Below are positions 25,762 through 34,772 of a stretch of 64,000 nucleotides of DNA, in pieces (position 1 is the stretch's first letter; the number at the start of each line of letters is the position of its first letter). Position numbers and translations under genes: made by a program. Below the pieces are notes generated by a model that saw only the letters and a list, made by a program, of their open reading frames with translations, did no database searches and was not told the origin of the DNA. This DNA comes from Candidatus Heimdallarchaeota archaeon (GTDB taxonomy: Archaea > Asgardarchaeota > Heimdallarchaeia > Heimdallarchaeales > Heimdallarchaeaceae): the NCBI GenBank assembly GCA_030603365.1, contig JAUVXV010000011.1, positions 79,307-143,306 on the forward strand, written 5' to 3'.

Positions 25762-26715
25762 TTAGTAAGAAATACCTAGTTTCTTACTTACACCGTCTAA
25801 CATTTCTATAACCATTTTGTCAAATGGAAACTCAGGATCCCAACCCCATTCTTCACGAGCAACACTATCATCAAGACTTTGTGGCCATGAACGAGCAATT
25901 GCGTCACGGAAGTCAGGTTTGTAGGTGATTTCAAAGTCTGATATATATTCCTTGATTGCATTTGCCAGTTCTTCTGGAGTGAAACTCATTCCAGTTACAT
26001 TGTATGCTCGGTGTTGAAGTTTATCCTCGGGAGCTTCAATTAAATCGAAAGTAGATTTGAGACAATCAGACATCATCATCATAGGTAGTCTCACGTCGCT
26101 TCCTAAGAAACATTCATACTTCTTGTTCTTTAGTGCTTCATAAAAAATCCAAATTGCATAATCTGTAGTTCCACCACCCGGTTCTTCGGGGCTTAGAACA
26201 CCAGGATATCGTAAGCTTCTGAAATTTAAGTCATACTTCTGGTTATAGTAATTACCCATGAGTTCAACATAAACTTTGGAAATACCATAGATACTAGTTG
26301 GTTCCATTATTGTAGTATTTGGAGTATTCACTAATGGTGTAGTTGGTCCAAATGCAGCAATAGATGAAGGTGCAAACAGCTGTTCTAAATTTAATTCTCT
26401 AGTTGCTTCTAATGCATTGTAAAATCCTTCAAAATTGATTGAATGAGCTAATTGAGGATTTCTTTCTCCAGTAGCTGATAAAACGGAAGCATTGTGTATA
26501 AGAACATCAACATCATATTCGACTAATAAACTTCTAAGACCATACTGATCTCTTATATCAAGCCGTCTATAAATTACATCTAATTCCTTGAAAACAGGAT
26601 TAATTTTCTTTCTTCCAGTTGCAATAACATTTTCTTTTCCATATCGTTTTAACATGGCTGGAATAAGATCCATGCCTATTTGTCCATACGAACCAGTGAC
26701 AAGATATCTTTTCAT
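25762..26715 (-). CDS. L-threonine 3-dehydrogenase, SDR (epimerase-like) type
   Basis: The 317-residue protein has an N-terminal NAD-binding motif (VTGSYGQIG) and an active-site YGISK (Tyr and Lys). The TDH-specific stretch is YPGVLSPEEPGGGTTDYAI followed by LPMMMMSDCL. These separate it from UDP-glucose epimerases and match the archaeal/animal SDR threonine dehydrogenases. It oxidises L-threonine to 2-amino-3-oxobutyrate with NAD+. The partner ligase (kbl) is not in the window. The gene end overlaps a 9-bp stem-loop (25764-25788). It is flanked by the LRR and repeat-protein genes on the same strand. Confidence 0.9.
   Translation of the reverse strand: MKRYLVTGSYGQIGMDLIPAMLKRYGKENVIATGRKKINPVFKELDVIYRRLDIRDQYGLRSLLVEYDVDVLIHNASVLSATGERNPQLAHSINFEGFYNALEATRELNLEQLFAPSSIAAFGPTTPLVNTPNTTIMEPTSIYGISKVYVELMGNYYNQKYDLNFRSLRYPGVLSPEEPGGGTTDYAIWIFYEALKNKKYECFLGSDVRLPMMMMSDCLKSTFDLIEAPEDKLQHRAYNVTGMSFTPEELANAIKEYISDFEITYKPDFRDAIARSWPQSLDDSVAREEWGWDPEFPFDKMVIEMLDGVSKKLGISY
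25764..25788 (-). terminator. Stem-loop overlapping the end of the threonine dehydrogenase gene
   Basis: AGTAAGAAA (25764-25772) pairs perfectly with TTTCTTACT (25780-25788) around a seven-base loop. On the minus strand a T-rich stretch follows. The hairpin lies inside the last codons of the gene, so terminator and coding sequence share bases. Confidence 0.5.
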
Positions 26716-26808
26716 AGAAAACAGAGAAAAAGGTAATTTTAAAAATTTATTGCAATGGTATTAGAAATTAAGGTTCAGAAAAAACAAAAAAGAAAAAAAG
26801 TGAAGAGA

Positions 26809-29556
26809 TTAGTGAGTTAGTTTCCTTTTCCTTCTAAGTGCTAAATACAATGCTGCAGAAAGAGCTCCTAGAATTGGTAACAAAGATATAGCACTAAATT
26901 CGGGTATAATAGGTTCCTCAATCTTCCACCAACAATCCACTGTTTCAACAATTCCAGTGACGAGATCAGTAACTATGAAGTAAACATCATACCAACCTTC
27001 GTTCGCGAATACCCAGTAGACATAGAAATCATACGTTGTCATGGCTAGTACCAATTTCGTTTCATCATAAGCTATCCATGAGTCACTTCCTTGAACTATT
27101 TTTACTACAAGATTTAGATTTTTGTCTATTGAATAGAGATTACCTACTCCAAATTGCATAGTGTAGTTTACTCCTACTTCTCCATAGTAACCTTGTTCAA
27201 TCCATATGTCTAACCAACCATCATCGTGGATATACCAACGACATTCGGTTGTCCAGACATTTCCTGTTTGTAGTTCAACTACTACAAAGTAGATATGGAA
27301 TATTCCTGGATTCATGAAGATATAACTAAGGTTCCACAGAAGTAATTGATAAGATAGTAAAACCAAGGAATTTGAATATAGTATTACAACTCCGTAACCC
27401 GTGTCTATTCTTACTTCTACAAAGATTGGAACATCATAACCATAGTAACTCTGTGCGTAAAATTCCATCCACACCTCTTGTCCTACAATTGCTTCATAGT
27501 CTTGAATTATCCAAACATCAATGAATCCATCGTAGATATACCATCGACAGTATTCATACCAATGAAAACCTGTTGTATTGTCTATCACAATCAAGGTTAT
27601 TGTGAACCATCCTGCGTATAAGAAGGTATATGGTATTATGATTGTGTAGATACCATTAGCTGGGATTATCACAACATCAGTATTAACCAATATTGTATCC
27701 GTTCCATCACTTATCCATACTTCAACTGTCAAATCCATTTCAATAGAGTAATAGTTTACTATCCAAAATTCCATTAGGACTTCTTCACCAATTGAAGCTT
27801 CTAAATCTTGGACAATCCAGATGTCAAGATATTCTGCATAGATGTACCACCAACAATATTCAATCCAGACTAGTCCCGTATCTAGTTCCGTCACGATAAG
27901 AATTACATCATAGTAGCCTACCACTTCAAATAGGTGCCATAGTTCAAAGACAAAGAATCCTAGTGCATCTACAAGTATAATTTCATAGAAGAGTTGAATA
28001 TAATCTACTCCATCGAAAATGAGTACTTCAATACCTACAGTCTTCTCTACAGCGAAGAAATTGTATATCTCAAACATCATCCAAAGTTCTTCATATAGTA
28101 ATCCATAGTATTCTTGGTAAATATAGAGATCAAAATATCCCCAATAAACATACCAATAGCAATAATCAACATATATCATTTCAGAGAATATATCGATTAC
28201 AACTAGTTTTACATCCCAATAATCTGCATAAAGGAACGTCCAAAATACTGTGAAATCATACACTTCCCCAGGAACGAGTACCTTAGTCTCTCCATATATC
28301 AATATGCTATGCGTTGCATTACTTATCCACACTTCAATAGCGATATCTCGATCAACTGCATAATTACTTACAACCCAACAATACATGATCGCTTCTTCAA
28401 GAACGAAAACTTCGAATTGTTGGTAGATCCAAACATCTATGAAACCTCCATAGATAATCCATCCTTCTGGACAATATTCAATCCATGTAAGATCCAATTC
28501 ATAAACAAATACTTCAACATAGAGTTCCCAGAATCCTTCATAGATGAATGTATAGAAGATTTCCTCCATAAAGTAACTCCCAGCATTTATCGTCACAAGA
28601 ACGTTGAAATATAGCTCGAAAGTATGTGTTCCGTTCGTAATCCATACAGAAATATCGAGAGTCAGATCCACAGAATAGTAATTATAAACCCAAATCTGTA
28701 TTCTTTCTTCAACAAAGACCCAAGCTTCAAAGTTTTGCTCAATTACAATATCAATGAAACCATCATAGACTTCCCAGTAGCAATAAGCAAACCATTCGTT
28801 TTGGTCAATTATATCGGTAACTCTGAGAATTACATCATAGTGTCCTGATGCCGCAAAGGTCCAATAGACTATTATTATCAGAACATCATATGCATTAATA
28901 ACCGTTGTTTCATCATGTATTAGTGTTGGACCTGTACCATCATCTAGAAATACTTCAATGTAAAACTCTTTATCTATTGCATATCCATTATAGATATAAA
29001 TTTCTATTTTGACTTCTATTCCAATTTGAGCTTCGTAGTCTTGAATAATAGCTAATTCTAAATAGCCATCAATAACTTCCCATTGGCACTCAGTTGTAAC
29101 CTCTGTTTGATTTATTAAATCCATTACTTTGAGATTAACTAAATGGAATCCCACTAATGTGAAAGCATGAGTTACAATAAATGTATATTCTAAGTAAGGA
29201 TAGAGCACTCTTGATTCTTGATAGATGAGAAAAACACTACCGTTATCATATTGAATCCATACTTCTATATCTACATCAAGTTCAATTGCATAAAGACTTA
29301 GCACATGACATTCTATCAATGCTAAATCATATACCGTTATCACAAAATCTTGCACAATCCAGATGTCAATTGTATCTTCCCTGTCTTTCAACTCTGCTTG
29401 ATCTTGTGCCGGTTCAGTTGCTACTTGTTGCACTTCTTGATTAGAGGGATTAGGATTAGAATTTAATGCTTGTGCAGCTTGATTAGAACCCCCAATCATA
29501 GAAAATGTCAAAAGTAGAATAATGAATGTTGTTTTCATTAACTTTTCTCTGTTCAT
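26809..29556 (-). CDS. Large secreted protein with eight ~100-residue repeats and C-terminal membrane anchor
   Basis: The 915-residue protein has a signal peptide (MKTTFIILLLTFSMIGG), a Gln/Pro/Ala-rich spacer and eight repeats of about 100 residues (~55 to ~860). A PEFSAISLL segment, membrane helix and basic tail (RRKRK) follow. Each repeat starts FIDVWIxQxxEA-like, runs through NYYSVD, EVWISDGT, a WTFxYAG strand and ends with a Cys next to Trp (ECQW, YCYW, YCWW, YCRW, DCWW). The strand pattern resembles CARDB/Ig-like adhesive domains. Tyr, Trp, Ile and Val are strikingly frequent. It is probably a surface stalk or adhesin. The ATG at 29556 follows GGGTG; an in-frame GTG lies at 29568. Confidence 0.75.
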   Translation of the reverse strand: MNREKLMKTTFIILLLTFSMIGGSNQAAQALNSNPNPSNQEVQQVATEPAQDQAELKDREDTIDIWIVQDFVITVYDLALIECHVLSLYAIELDVDIEVWIQYDNGSVFLIYQESRVLYPYLEYTFIVTHAFTLVGFHLVNLKVMDLINQTEVTTECQWEVIDGYLELAIIQDYEAQIGIEVKIEIYIYNGYAIDKEFYIEVFLDDGTGPTLIHDETTVINAYDVLIIIVYWTFAASGHYDVILRVTDIIDQNEWFAYCYWEVYDGFIDIVIEQNFEAWVFVEERIQIWVYNYYSVDLTLDISVWITNGTHTFELYFNVLVTINAGSYFMEEIFYTFIYEGFWELYVEVFVYELDLTWIEYCPEGWIIYGGFIDVWIYQQFEVFVLEEAIMYCWVVSNYAVDRDIAIEVWISNATHSILIYGETKVLVPGEVYDFTVFWTFLYADYWDVKLVVIDIFSEMIYVDYCYWYVYWGYFDLYIYQEYYGLLYEELWMMFEIYNFFAVEKTVGIEVLIFDGVDYIQLFYEIILVDALGFFVFELWHLFEVVGYYDVILIVTELDTGLVWIEYCWWYIYAEYLDIWIVQDLEASIGEEVLMEFWIVNYYSIEMDLTVEVWISDGTDTILVNTDVVIIPANGIYTIIIPYTFLYAGWFTITLIVIDNTTGFHWYEYCRWYIYDGFIDVWIIQDYEAIVGQEVWMEFYAQSYYGYDVPIFVEVRIDTGYGVVILYSNSLVLLSYQLLLWNLSYIFMNPGIFHIYFVVVELQTGNVWTTECRWYIHDDGWLDIWIEQGYYGEVGVNYTMQFGVGNLYSIDKNLNLVVKIVQGSDSWIAYDETKLVLAMTTYDFYVYWVFANEGWYDVYFIVTDLVTGIVETVDCWWKIEEPIIPEFSAISLLPILGALSAALYLALRRKRKLTH

Positions 29557-29885
29557 TTTAAAGCACACCCGTTTAGCGAGTATAGCATACTATATTAAAA
29601 TAGCATATATATCTCTTTCCTCAAACTAAACGCTTTGTAAAGACCGACAAAAATGAATATAGTTTAAGAGTACCACAGTCTAAAAACTCGAAGAACTAGC
29701 TAGAAACAGGTTAATTTCCTCTAAATATAGTTCACGTTATTTCTTAACTAAACACTGTTCATTTAAATAAAATTACAATCATTATCTTCTTTCTTCACTT
29801 TATTTGTATAAAAAACAATAAAAAAATTAAAAAAGACTTCGAATATAATATCAAATGTTAGGTAAATGTTTATAGACTTAGGAAG
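29557..29885. other. Long AT-rich divergent intergenic region
   Basis: About 320 bases separate the divergent repeat-protein and GTPase genes. Repeated TAGCATA units and an AGTATAGCATACT inverted repeat lie near 29578-29610, upstream of the repeat-protein gene, and could be regulatory. I see no open frame or RNA-like structure in the rest. Confidence 0.35.
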
Positions 29886-30851
29886 ATGGGAGTGTTCAGG
29901 TTGAGAAATGCAAAACAATCACAGATTTTGAAATTCAATAAGAAGGGCATTCCACTTGTGATAATAGGCTTACCTCAAGGAGGAAAATCTACTTTTGTAA
30001 AACGTGTTAAAACAGGAGAATTCTTTGAAACTCGTGCTACCATGGGTATGCAATTTGAAACAGCTGAAATTGGAGATATACGTTTTGACATTTTTGATTT
30101 GGGTGGACATAAATCATATCGAAAAACAATTTGGCAAACATACACAAAACTTGCTTATGGGTTAATTTTCATTATCGACTCAGCAAATCCTGAAACTTTT
30201 GATCTTGCAAAAAAAGAGTTCTGGAGAAGTATTGATTTAAAAGGAGACCAAGATGAATTCATCATTCTATTCCTCTGCAATAAATCTGATTTAGATGAAA
30301 GTGTTGATTTAGAAACCATCATCAATCATATGGAACTCTATAAGTTAGTCGAAAAAGAAAATGCTTCTTTTCAATTTTTCAAAACCAGTATGAAGACTGG
30401 GGAAAATGTTGATGCAACACTTAAATGGTTAGTTAGCAATACTTCAAGAATTGTACAAAAACGCACTATACATCCTCAAATGTTCATGCTTGCAGATTTA
30501 GAAGGTTTTCCAATCTTAGAGATAGATAAAATGGACTTAGAAGAAGATCCTTCACTTATGGCTGGATTCCTGTCTGCAATTGAGAGTTTTAGTCAGAAAC
30601 TGTTTGGCAAAACAGGAATCCTACAATTCATGCAATCGGGGGATTACAAATATATAGTAAAAACTGATGACAAATTCATTTATTCCTTAATTATAAAGAT
30701 GGACGAATGTCAGGAAGAGGCGAGAAGATTAATTGAAATTGTTAGCGAGAATGTCTATAACATGGAGAATTTTGGTATACTGGAAGGGATAATTACTCAA
30801 TTATTAAACATAGATCCGTCTGAGTATGTTTTAAGAAAAGGTTTTATTTGA
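29886..30851 (+). CDS. Arf-like small GTPase fused to a longin/roadblock-like domain
   Basis: Residues 20-185 form a Ras-superfamily G domain. The P-loop is GLPQGGKST (28-36), a switch I Thr sits in ATMGMQ, and G3 is DLGGHKSYRK (71-80), typical of the Arf/Sar/G-alpha branch. G4 is NKSD (132-135) and G5 TSMK (167-170). Residues ~198-310 form a second domain with the pattern of longin/roadblock folds (LADLEGFPILEID, then helix SLMAGFLSAIESFSQKLF, then strands). There is no myristoylation or prenyl motif beyond an N-terminal MG. The protein probably binds and hydrolyses GTP as a switch, with its own platform domain. The start is close to an AGGAAG site. Confidence 0.88.
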   Translation: MGVFRLRNAKQSQILKFNKKGIPLVIIGLPQGGKSTFVKRVKTGEFFETRATMGMQFETAEIGDIRFDIFDLGGHKSYRKTIWQTYTKLAYGLIFIIDSANPETFDLAKKEFWRSIDLKGDQDEFIILFLCNKSDLDESVDLETIINHMELYKLVEKENASFQFFKTSMKTGENVDATLKWLVSNTSRIVQKRTIHPQMFMLADLEGFPILEIDKMDLEEDPSLMAGFLSAIESFSQKLFGKTGILQFMQSGDYKYIVKTDDKFIYSLIIKMDECQEEARRLIEIVSENVYNMENFGILEGIITQLLNIDPSEYVLRKGFI

Positions 30852-30900
30852 AGCAGAAAGAAAAGCATAAAAGCTCTTGAGATACATCACCTTTAGAGCT

Positions 30901-32271
30901 ATGGTAAAGGAATTCTTTTATCCCAAGACAATTGCAGTAATAGGAGCAACAGCTGATCCTAAGAAATTTGGTAATGCAGTTACTGTAAATCTACTAGAAA
31001 ATGACCAATTAGAGAGTGAGATTTTTCCAATTAATCCTAAATCTACAGAAATACTAGGCTTGAAAAGTTATTCATCTATTCTAGAAGTAGATAAGGAGGT
31101 TGATTTAGCGATTCTTCTAGTTCCTTCAAAAGCTGTATCACTAGTAGTAGATCAGTGTATAGAAAAACTAGTTAAAAGAATAATCATTGTATCAGCTGGT
31201 TTTGGAGAGATTAACGAGGAAGGAAAGAAAATAGAGCAAGAAATGACCAACAAAGCTCATGAAAAAGGGATAAGAATCATTGGTCCAAATTGTGTTGGTA
31301 TAATGAACGTAGATTTAGGAATGAATGCTTCGTTTGTTCTAACCCCACCAAAAGGTAATGTAAGCATTGTAACACAATCGGGCAGTTTTGGAGCAGCATG
31401 CTTGTATGACATGAAATGGCAAGGATTAGGGTTCTCTAAATTTGCTAATCTTGGGAATATGGCAGATATAAATTTAACTGATGTACTTGAATTCTTTAAA
31501 GAGGATGAGAACTCCAAAGTTGTTTGTATATATCTAGAAAATGTTGTGGATGGAAGAAAATTCTATGAAACAATGAAAGAAGTATCAAAGACAAAACCTA
31601 CAATCATATTGAAGGGAGGAAGAACAGCTTATGGAGCATCAGCAGCTGCTAGTCATACAGGTTCTATTGCAACAGATTATAGTTCTCTCAAAGCTGCTAT
31701 CAAACAATCTGGTGCGACATTATGTGAAAGTATGAGTGACTATGTTGCTGCTATCAAAGCGTTTTCATTCTTACCTTTACCTGATGGGAACAGAGTAGGA
31801 ATTCTTACTAATAGTGGAGGAAGCGCAGTTTTATTCAGTGATTATGCTGAAGAATACGGGTTAGAACTAGCAGATTTTTCAAAAGGATTCAAAGAAAAAA
31901 TCGCCCCTTACATCATACCTTTGGTAAAGAAAGTCAATCCCTTAGATTTGATAGCTGGTGCAAATGGTGAAACATATTATCAAGTTACAAAAGCAATGCT
32001 TGAGGATCCTAATATCGACATTGTTGTCCCTTGTGCTGTTATTCCTACATTCTTAGGAATGACTTTAGATGAACATTACTCAGGAGTCATAAGAGCGTGG
32101 AATGAAACAGTTAGAAAGAAACCTATCATACCAATTTTCCTGAGTGGAGAACTACTTGAAAAAACAAAAGAATTAGCTGAAAAAGAACAGGCACCAGTAT
32201 TTATGTCACCTAGAGAAGCTGCATTTGCAGTAAAAGTTTTGATAGATAGAATGAAAAAACTTCAGAAGTAG
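30901..32271 (+). CDS. ADP-forming acetyl/acyl-CoA synthetase alpha subunit
   Basis: This 456-residue protein has a CoA-binding Rossmann domain at the start (FYPKTIAVIGATADPKKFGNAV), a succinyl-CoA-synthetase-like flavodoxin domain, and the phospho-His loop AASHTGSIATDY. Length and order match the separate alpha subunit of archaeal ACD enzymes, which make ATP from acyl-CoA plus ADP and phosphate. The ATP-grasp beta subunit gene is not adjacent, so it must be elsewhere or this protein acts in another complex. The ATG at 30901 (MVKEFFYPK) fits the family; an in-frame TTG at 30877 would add eight unlikely residues. A TATA-like GCATAAAAGC lies about 30 bases upstream. Confidence 0.88.
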   Translation: MVKEFFYPKTIAVIGATADPKKFGNAVTVNLLENDQLESEIFPINPKSTEILGLKSYSSILEVDKEVDLAILLVPSKAVSLVVDQCIEKLVKRIIIVSAGFGEINEEGKKIEQEMTNKAHEKGIRIIGPNCVGIMNVDLGMNASFVLTPPKGNVSIVTQSGSFGAACLYDMKWQGLGFSKFANLGNMADINLTDVLEFFKEDENSKVVCIYLENVVDGRKFYETMKEVSKTKPTIILKGGRTAYGASAAASHTGSIATDYSSLKAAIKQSGATLCESMSDYVAAIKAFSFLPLPDGNRVGILTNSGGSAVLFSDYAEEYGLELADFSKGFKEKIAPYIIPLVKKVNPLDLIAGANGETYYQVTKAMLEDPNIDIVVPCAVIPTFLGMTLDEHYSGVIRAWNETVRKKPIIPIFLSGELLEKTKELAEKEQAPVFMSPREAAFAVKVLIDRMKKLQK

Positions 32272-32507
32272 GATCGAAGTATCATCTCTTTCACTTTTTC
32301 AGCATCGTCAGTATATCTAGGATTAAGTTCCTTTCTGCGTTTCATGAAAGAGTCTAAGTCCTCAACTTCTTTGATATAACCCCTCTCCAATAGCTTCAGT
32401 GTGGATAAAAGCAAGGTTATGCTTATTTTGTCTTCTAAGCATTTGTGAATTAATGGAATGGAACGCTCGAAAACTTTGTTGTTACGCATTTTGTCGGAAG
32501 CTACCAT
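32262..32507 (-). CDS. Small hypothetical helical protein
   Basis: The 81-residue protein is helical and basic, with no Cys or membrane segment. It holds FERSIPLIHKCLEDKI and a LLERGYIKEVEDLDSF stretch. It is not recognised. Its 3' end overlaps the convergent acyl-CoA synthetase gene by ten bases. The hydrophobic spacing of its helices suggests a folded small protein rather than noise. Confidence 0.5.
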   Translation of the reverse strand: MVASDKMRNNKVFERSIPLIHKCLEDKISITLLLSTLKLLERGYIKEVEDLDSFMKRRKELNPRYTDDAEKVKEMILRSYF

Positions 32508-32600
32508 TATAAGACCAATAGGATTATGATATTTAAAGATGTGTCAGACTAAATTATTACCCCCCGAACATCAAAATGATGGAAAAATTAACCTAAATGA

Positions 32601-32843
32601 CTAATTAATATTACTCAAATCTTGTATAGATCTATTTTCTAGAAATTTGTATCCTAACATATAGAACAAAGCAAATGAGAAGCAGAGAATAACAAAAACT
32701 ACCCCCCATATTTCTACAGGCCAAGCACCAGTTTGAAGCTCTATATATCTAAACAAAAAAATAACTCCTACTGATAATGCACCAGTAAGAAGGCTTGCTA
32801 ATGGTGCAAGGATAAAAACGGTCTTTTTTGGATTTCTACTCAC
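32601..32843 (-). CDS. Small two-helix membrane protein
   Basis: The 80 residues hold two membrane helices (about 9-31 and 43-63) and a short cytoplasmic tail. It is third in a chain of three overlapping genes (eight-base overlap with the gene upstream). No family is recognised. The shared layout of the three suggests subunits of one membrane complex. Confidence 0.55.
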   Translation of the reverse strand: MSRNPKKTVFILAPLASLLTGALSVGVIFLFRYIELQTGAWPVEIWGVVFVILCFSFALFYMLGYKFLENRSIQDLSNIN

Positions 32844-33165
32844 TCTTATCTTCCTCTTTATCTTCTTCCAAATCTAGTTGTTCTATCCCTTCTTCTTGTC
32901 TTTCTATCTCTCCTCTACCTTCATATTCTAATACTTTTCCTAAGGGAGTAGACATTATTCTAGGTTTTTTGTAGCTTCGTATATTTGCATAACCTAGATA
33001 GATGATGATAAGATCAAGTATGACTATTACGACCCAAAAAGCTGTATCTTGAGCAAAAGCAGCTAGAATCAATAACCCAACTACTAAAGCGAAAATGATG
33101 AAAGTTAGAGCTGGGATAAATAAACGATGATATTTTGGTTTTACTTTAATCATCATTTTAATCAC
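32836..33165 (-). CDS. Small two-helix membrane protein with acidic tail
   Basis: The 109 residues hold two membrane helices (about 14-34 and 41-60), then a cytoplasmic tail that becomes strongly acidic (EEDKEEDKSE). Its ATG overlaps the stop of the preceding gene by four bases (ATGA), and its end overlaps the next gene by eight bases, so the three are translationally coupled. No function is known. Confidence 0.58.
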   Translation of the reverse strand: MIKMMIKVKPKYHRLFIPALTFIIFALVVGLLILAAFAQDTAFWVVIVILDLIIIYLGYANIRSYKKPRIMSTPLGKVLEYEGRGEIERQEEGIEQLDLEEDKEEDKSE

Positions 33166-33494
33166 TTATTGTTGAAATTAGTTTCTTCATCAAAGACGAT
33201 TTCATTAGTGTTTGACTTTTGTGTATCAATCTTTTCTTTGTGCATTAATAAAGATATCAGTTTAAAGCTGACATAATTTAATATAACAAAGAAAAACCAT
33301 CCAAAAAGAATCCAAACTGAATAGATACCTAATTCATCCCATCTATTCATTGAAATTGTAACTAAAACATAAATAAGAAACGTTCCAAATATTAAAACAC
33401 CGCTTATCAAAATTATTTTTCCAACGAGAGACTGCTTTCTAAATCTAAATGTATCAAACCAAGATCTTACCTTAGATTTTTTCTTAGAACTCAT
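33162..33494 (-). CDS. Small two-helix membrane protein with basic N terminus
   Basis: The 110 residues begin with a basic stretch (SSKKKSKVRSWFDTFRFRK), followed by two membrane helices (about 24-47 and 60-83) and a polar tail. It is first in the three-gene chain at 32601-33494. The basic start suggests the N terminus is cytoplasmic. No known family is seen. Confidence 0.58.
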   Translation of the reverse strand: MSSKKKSKVRSWFDTFRFRKQSLVGKIILISGVLIFGTFLIYVLVTISMNRWDELGIYSVWILFGWFFFVILNYVSFKLISLLMHKEKIDTQKSNTNEIVFDEETNFNNK

Positions 33495-33581
33495 AGAGAC
33501 AATTATTCAGTCAACTATGATGAATATAAGTTTTGTTCGTTCAGTTAATTAAGGAAAAAAAAGACGAACTCTTGTTCAACC

Positions 33582-34562
33582 TCAAAGTTTCTCTAGAAGC
33601 TCAAGCAATATCATCTGCTTTTCTAACGGTAAAGATTCTTTAGAATGAGCTCTAATTGAGAGGGATTCTAAAGATTGGAAAATCCAGTCTAATTCTGTTC
33701 TTACTAAGCTGTATGCATCCATAGCACTAAGTCCTGGAAGCTGTTTAGAAATGCCTTCAAAATAAGAAGACGATCTTCCTCCATAAACAATACCATCATC
33801 AAGATTGGCAATAATCAAGCTTACAGATGGAATTAGTCCACGATAATCATTAGTTCCAATAATATCGTATCCTCGTTCATAACTAAACGACCAGAATTTG
33901 ACTTTGAGCAGTTTTGTTGGAGAAAGGAAACGAAGTGACTGAATCATTGATTCAACTATATTACGATTACCGGCTACAATTACAGGTATACCAATTACAA
34001 GACCATAAAGGATTTTGTCTATTCCTTCAGGTATCAGTCTTGTAATAACCTCGAAAGAAAGAAAGTCACGGGAGTTATCCAACATACTATCTTTTGCTAC
34101 ATTCTTTAATTTGATCAAGGAGTCATAATCAGTAAGATCTGTCTTTTCAAAAATATTTATCATATTTTGTTGAATATTGGAAAGATATCCAGCGAGACAA
34201 GATTTTATTTGCACACCTATTTCTTCTTCGTAGCTAATAGCTTCATAGGAATTGAACTTGTGTTTGAGTTGCACTTGCTTAAATTCAGCGAGTAAAAGAG
34301 GGAGAATATTACCATTGAACGGGGATTCAATATCTACTAAAAGTGAGGCGACAAGTTCATTTTCATTATAAAAAAACAATATTTTACCTTCATATTCTAT
34401 TTCTCTTGGAAAAGAATAGACAACTTCTGATGAAAGAGTTATAATTGCACTAATGAGACCTGTCACTAATGCATTATCAATTACGACATTTTCTGAATAA
34501 GAGTCGTACTGATAAAGTAATTCCCCATTTTTAGATGTAATAAGTATTTTCACTTCTTTCAC
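33582..34562 (-). CDS. Longin-like N-terminal domain with DENN-like core
   Basis: Residues 1-95 follow the same longin/roadblock pattern as the GTPase fusion at 29886: KILITSKNGELLYQYD, helix NALVTGLISAIITLSSEV, then strands EYEGKILFFYNENELVASLLVD. Residues ~185-285 (LVIGIPVIVAGNRNIVESM, SLRFLSPTKLLKVKF, a YDIIGTNDY stretch and LIIANLDDGIVYGG) resemble the cDENN core, in which strands alternate with the 'xPvxvxgd' and 'iG' blocks. DENN proteins regulate small GTPases in eukaryotes. The DENN reading is inference from pattern only. No membrane segment is present. A short hairpin plus T8 follows the gene. It lies 3 kb from the GTPase gene. Confidence 0.62.
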   Translation of the reverse strand: MKEVKILITSKNGELLYQYDSYSENVVIDNALVTGLISAIITLSSEVVYSFPREIEYEGKILFFYNENELVASLLVDIESPFNGNILPLLLAEFKQVQLKHKFNSYEAISYEEEIGVQIKSCLAGYLSNIQQNMINIFEKTDLTDYDSLIKLKNVAKDSMLDNSRDFLSFEVITRLIPEGIDKILYGLVIGIPVIVAGNRNIVESMIQSLRFLSPTKLLKVKFWSFSYERGYDIIGTNDYRGLIPSVSLIIANLDDGIVYGGRSSSYFEGISKQLPGLSAMDAYSLVRTELDWIFQSLESLSIRAHSKESLPLEKQMILLELLEKL

Positions 34563-34772
34563 TCTTACACTAAGTTAGTAAGTAACCTCTAACACACCAT
34601 ATAGTATACAAAGGATACTGTCCACCTTTTTATCTAGCTAGCACGTAGATATTAACCCCGTTAAATATACATTGTCCATAAAATAATATAAATACTATGG
34701 AATACGATGAACTCCAACTAGAGCCAAATTAACGACAAAAAAGCGGAAAGTAGTGTGAGAACTATTTTTGCA

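Noticed and set aside
28309..28848. Plus-strand open frames inside the repeat-protein gene
   Set aside because: They mirror the minus-strand repeats and have unnatural composition.
29578..29610. Repeated TAGCATA units as a CRISPR-like array
   Set aside because: Units are too short, uneven in spacing and lack spacers.
32262..32507. Assignment to a named small archaeal family
   Set aside because: No conserved motif supports one; left as hypothetical.
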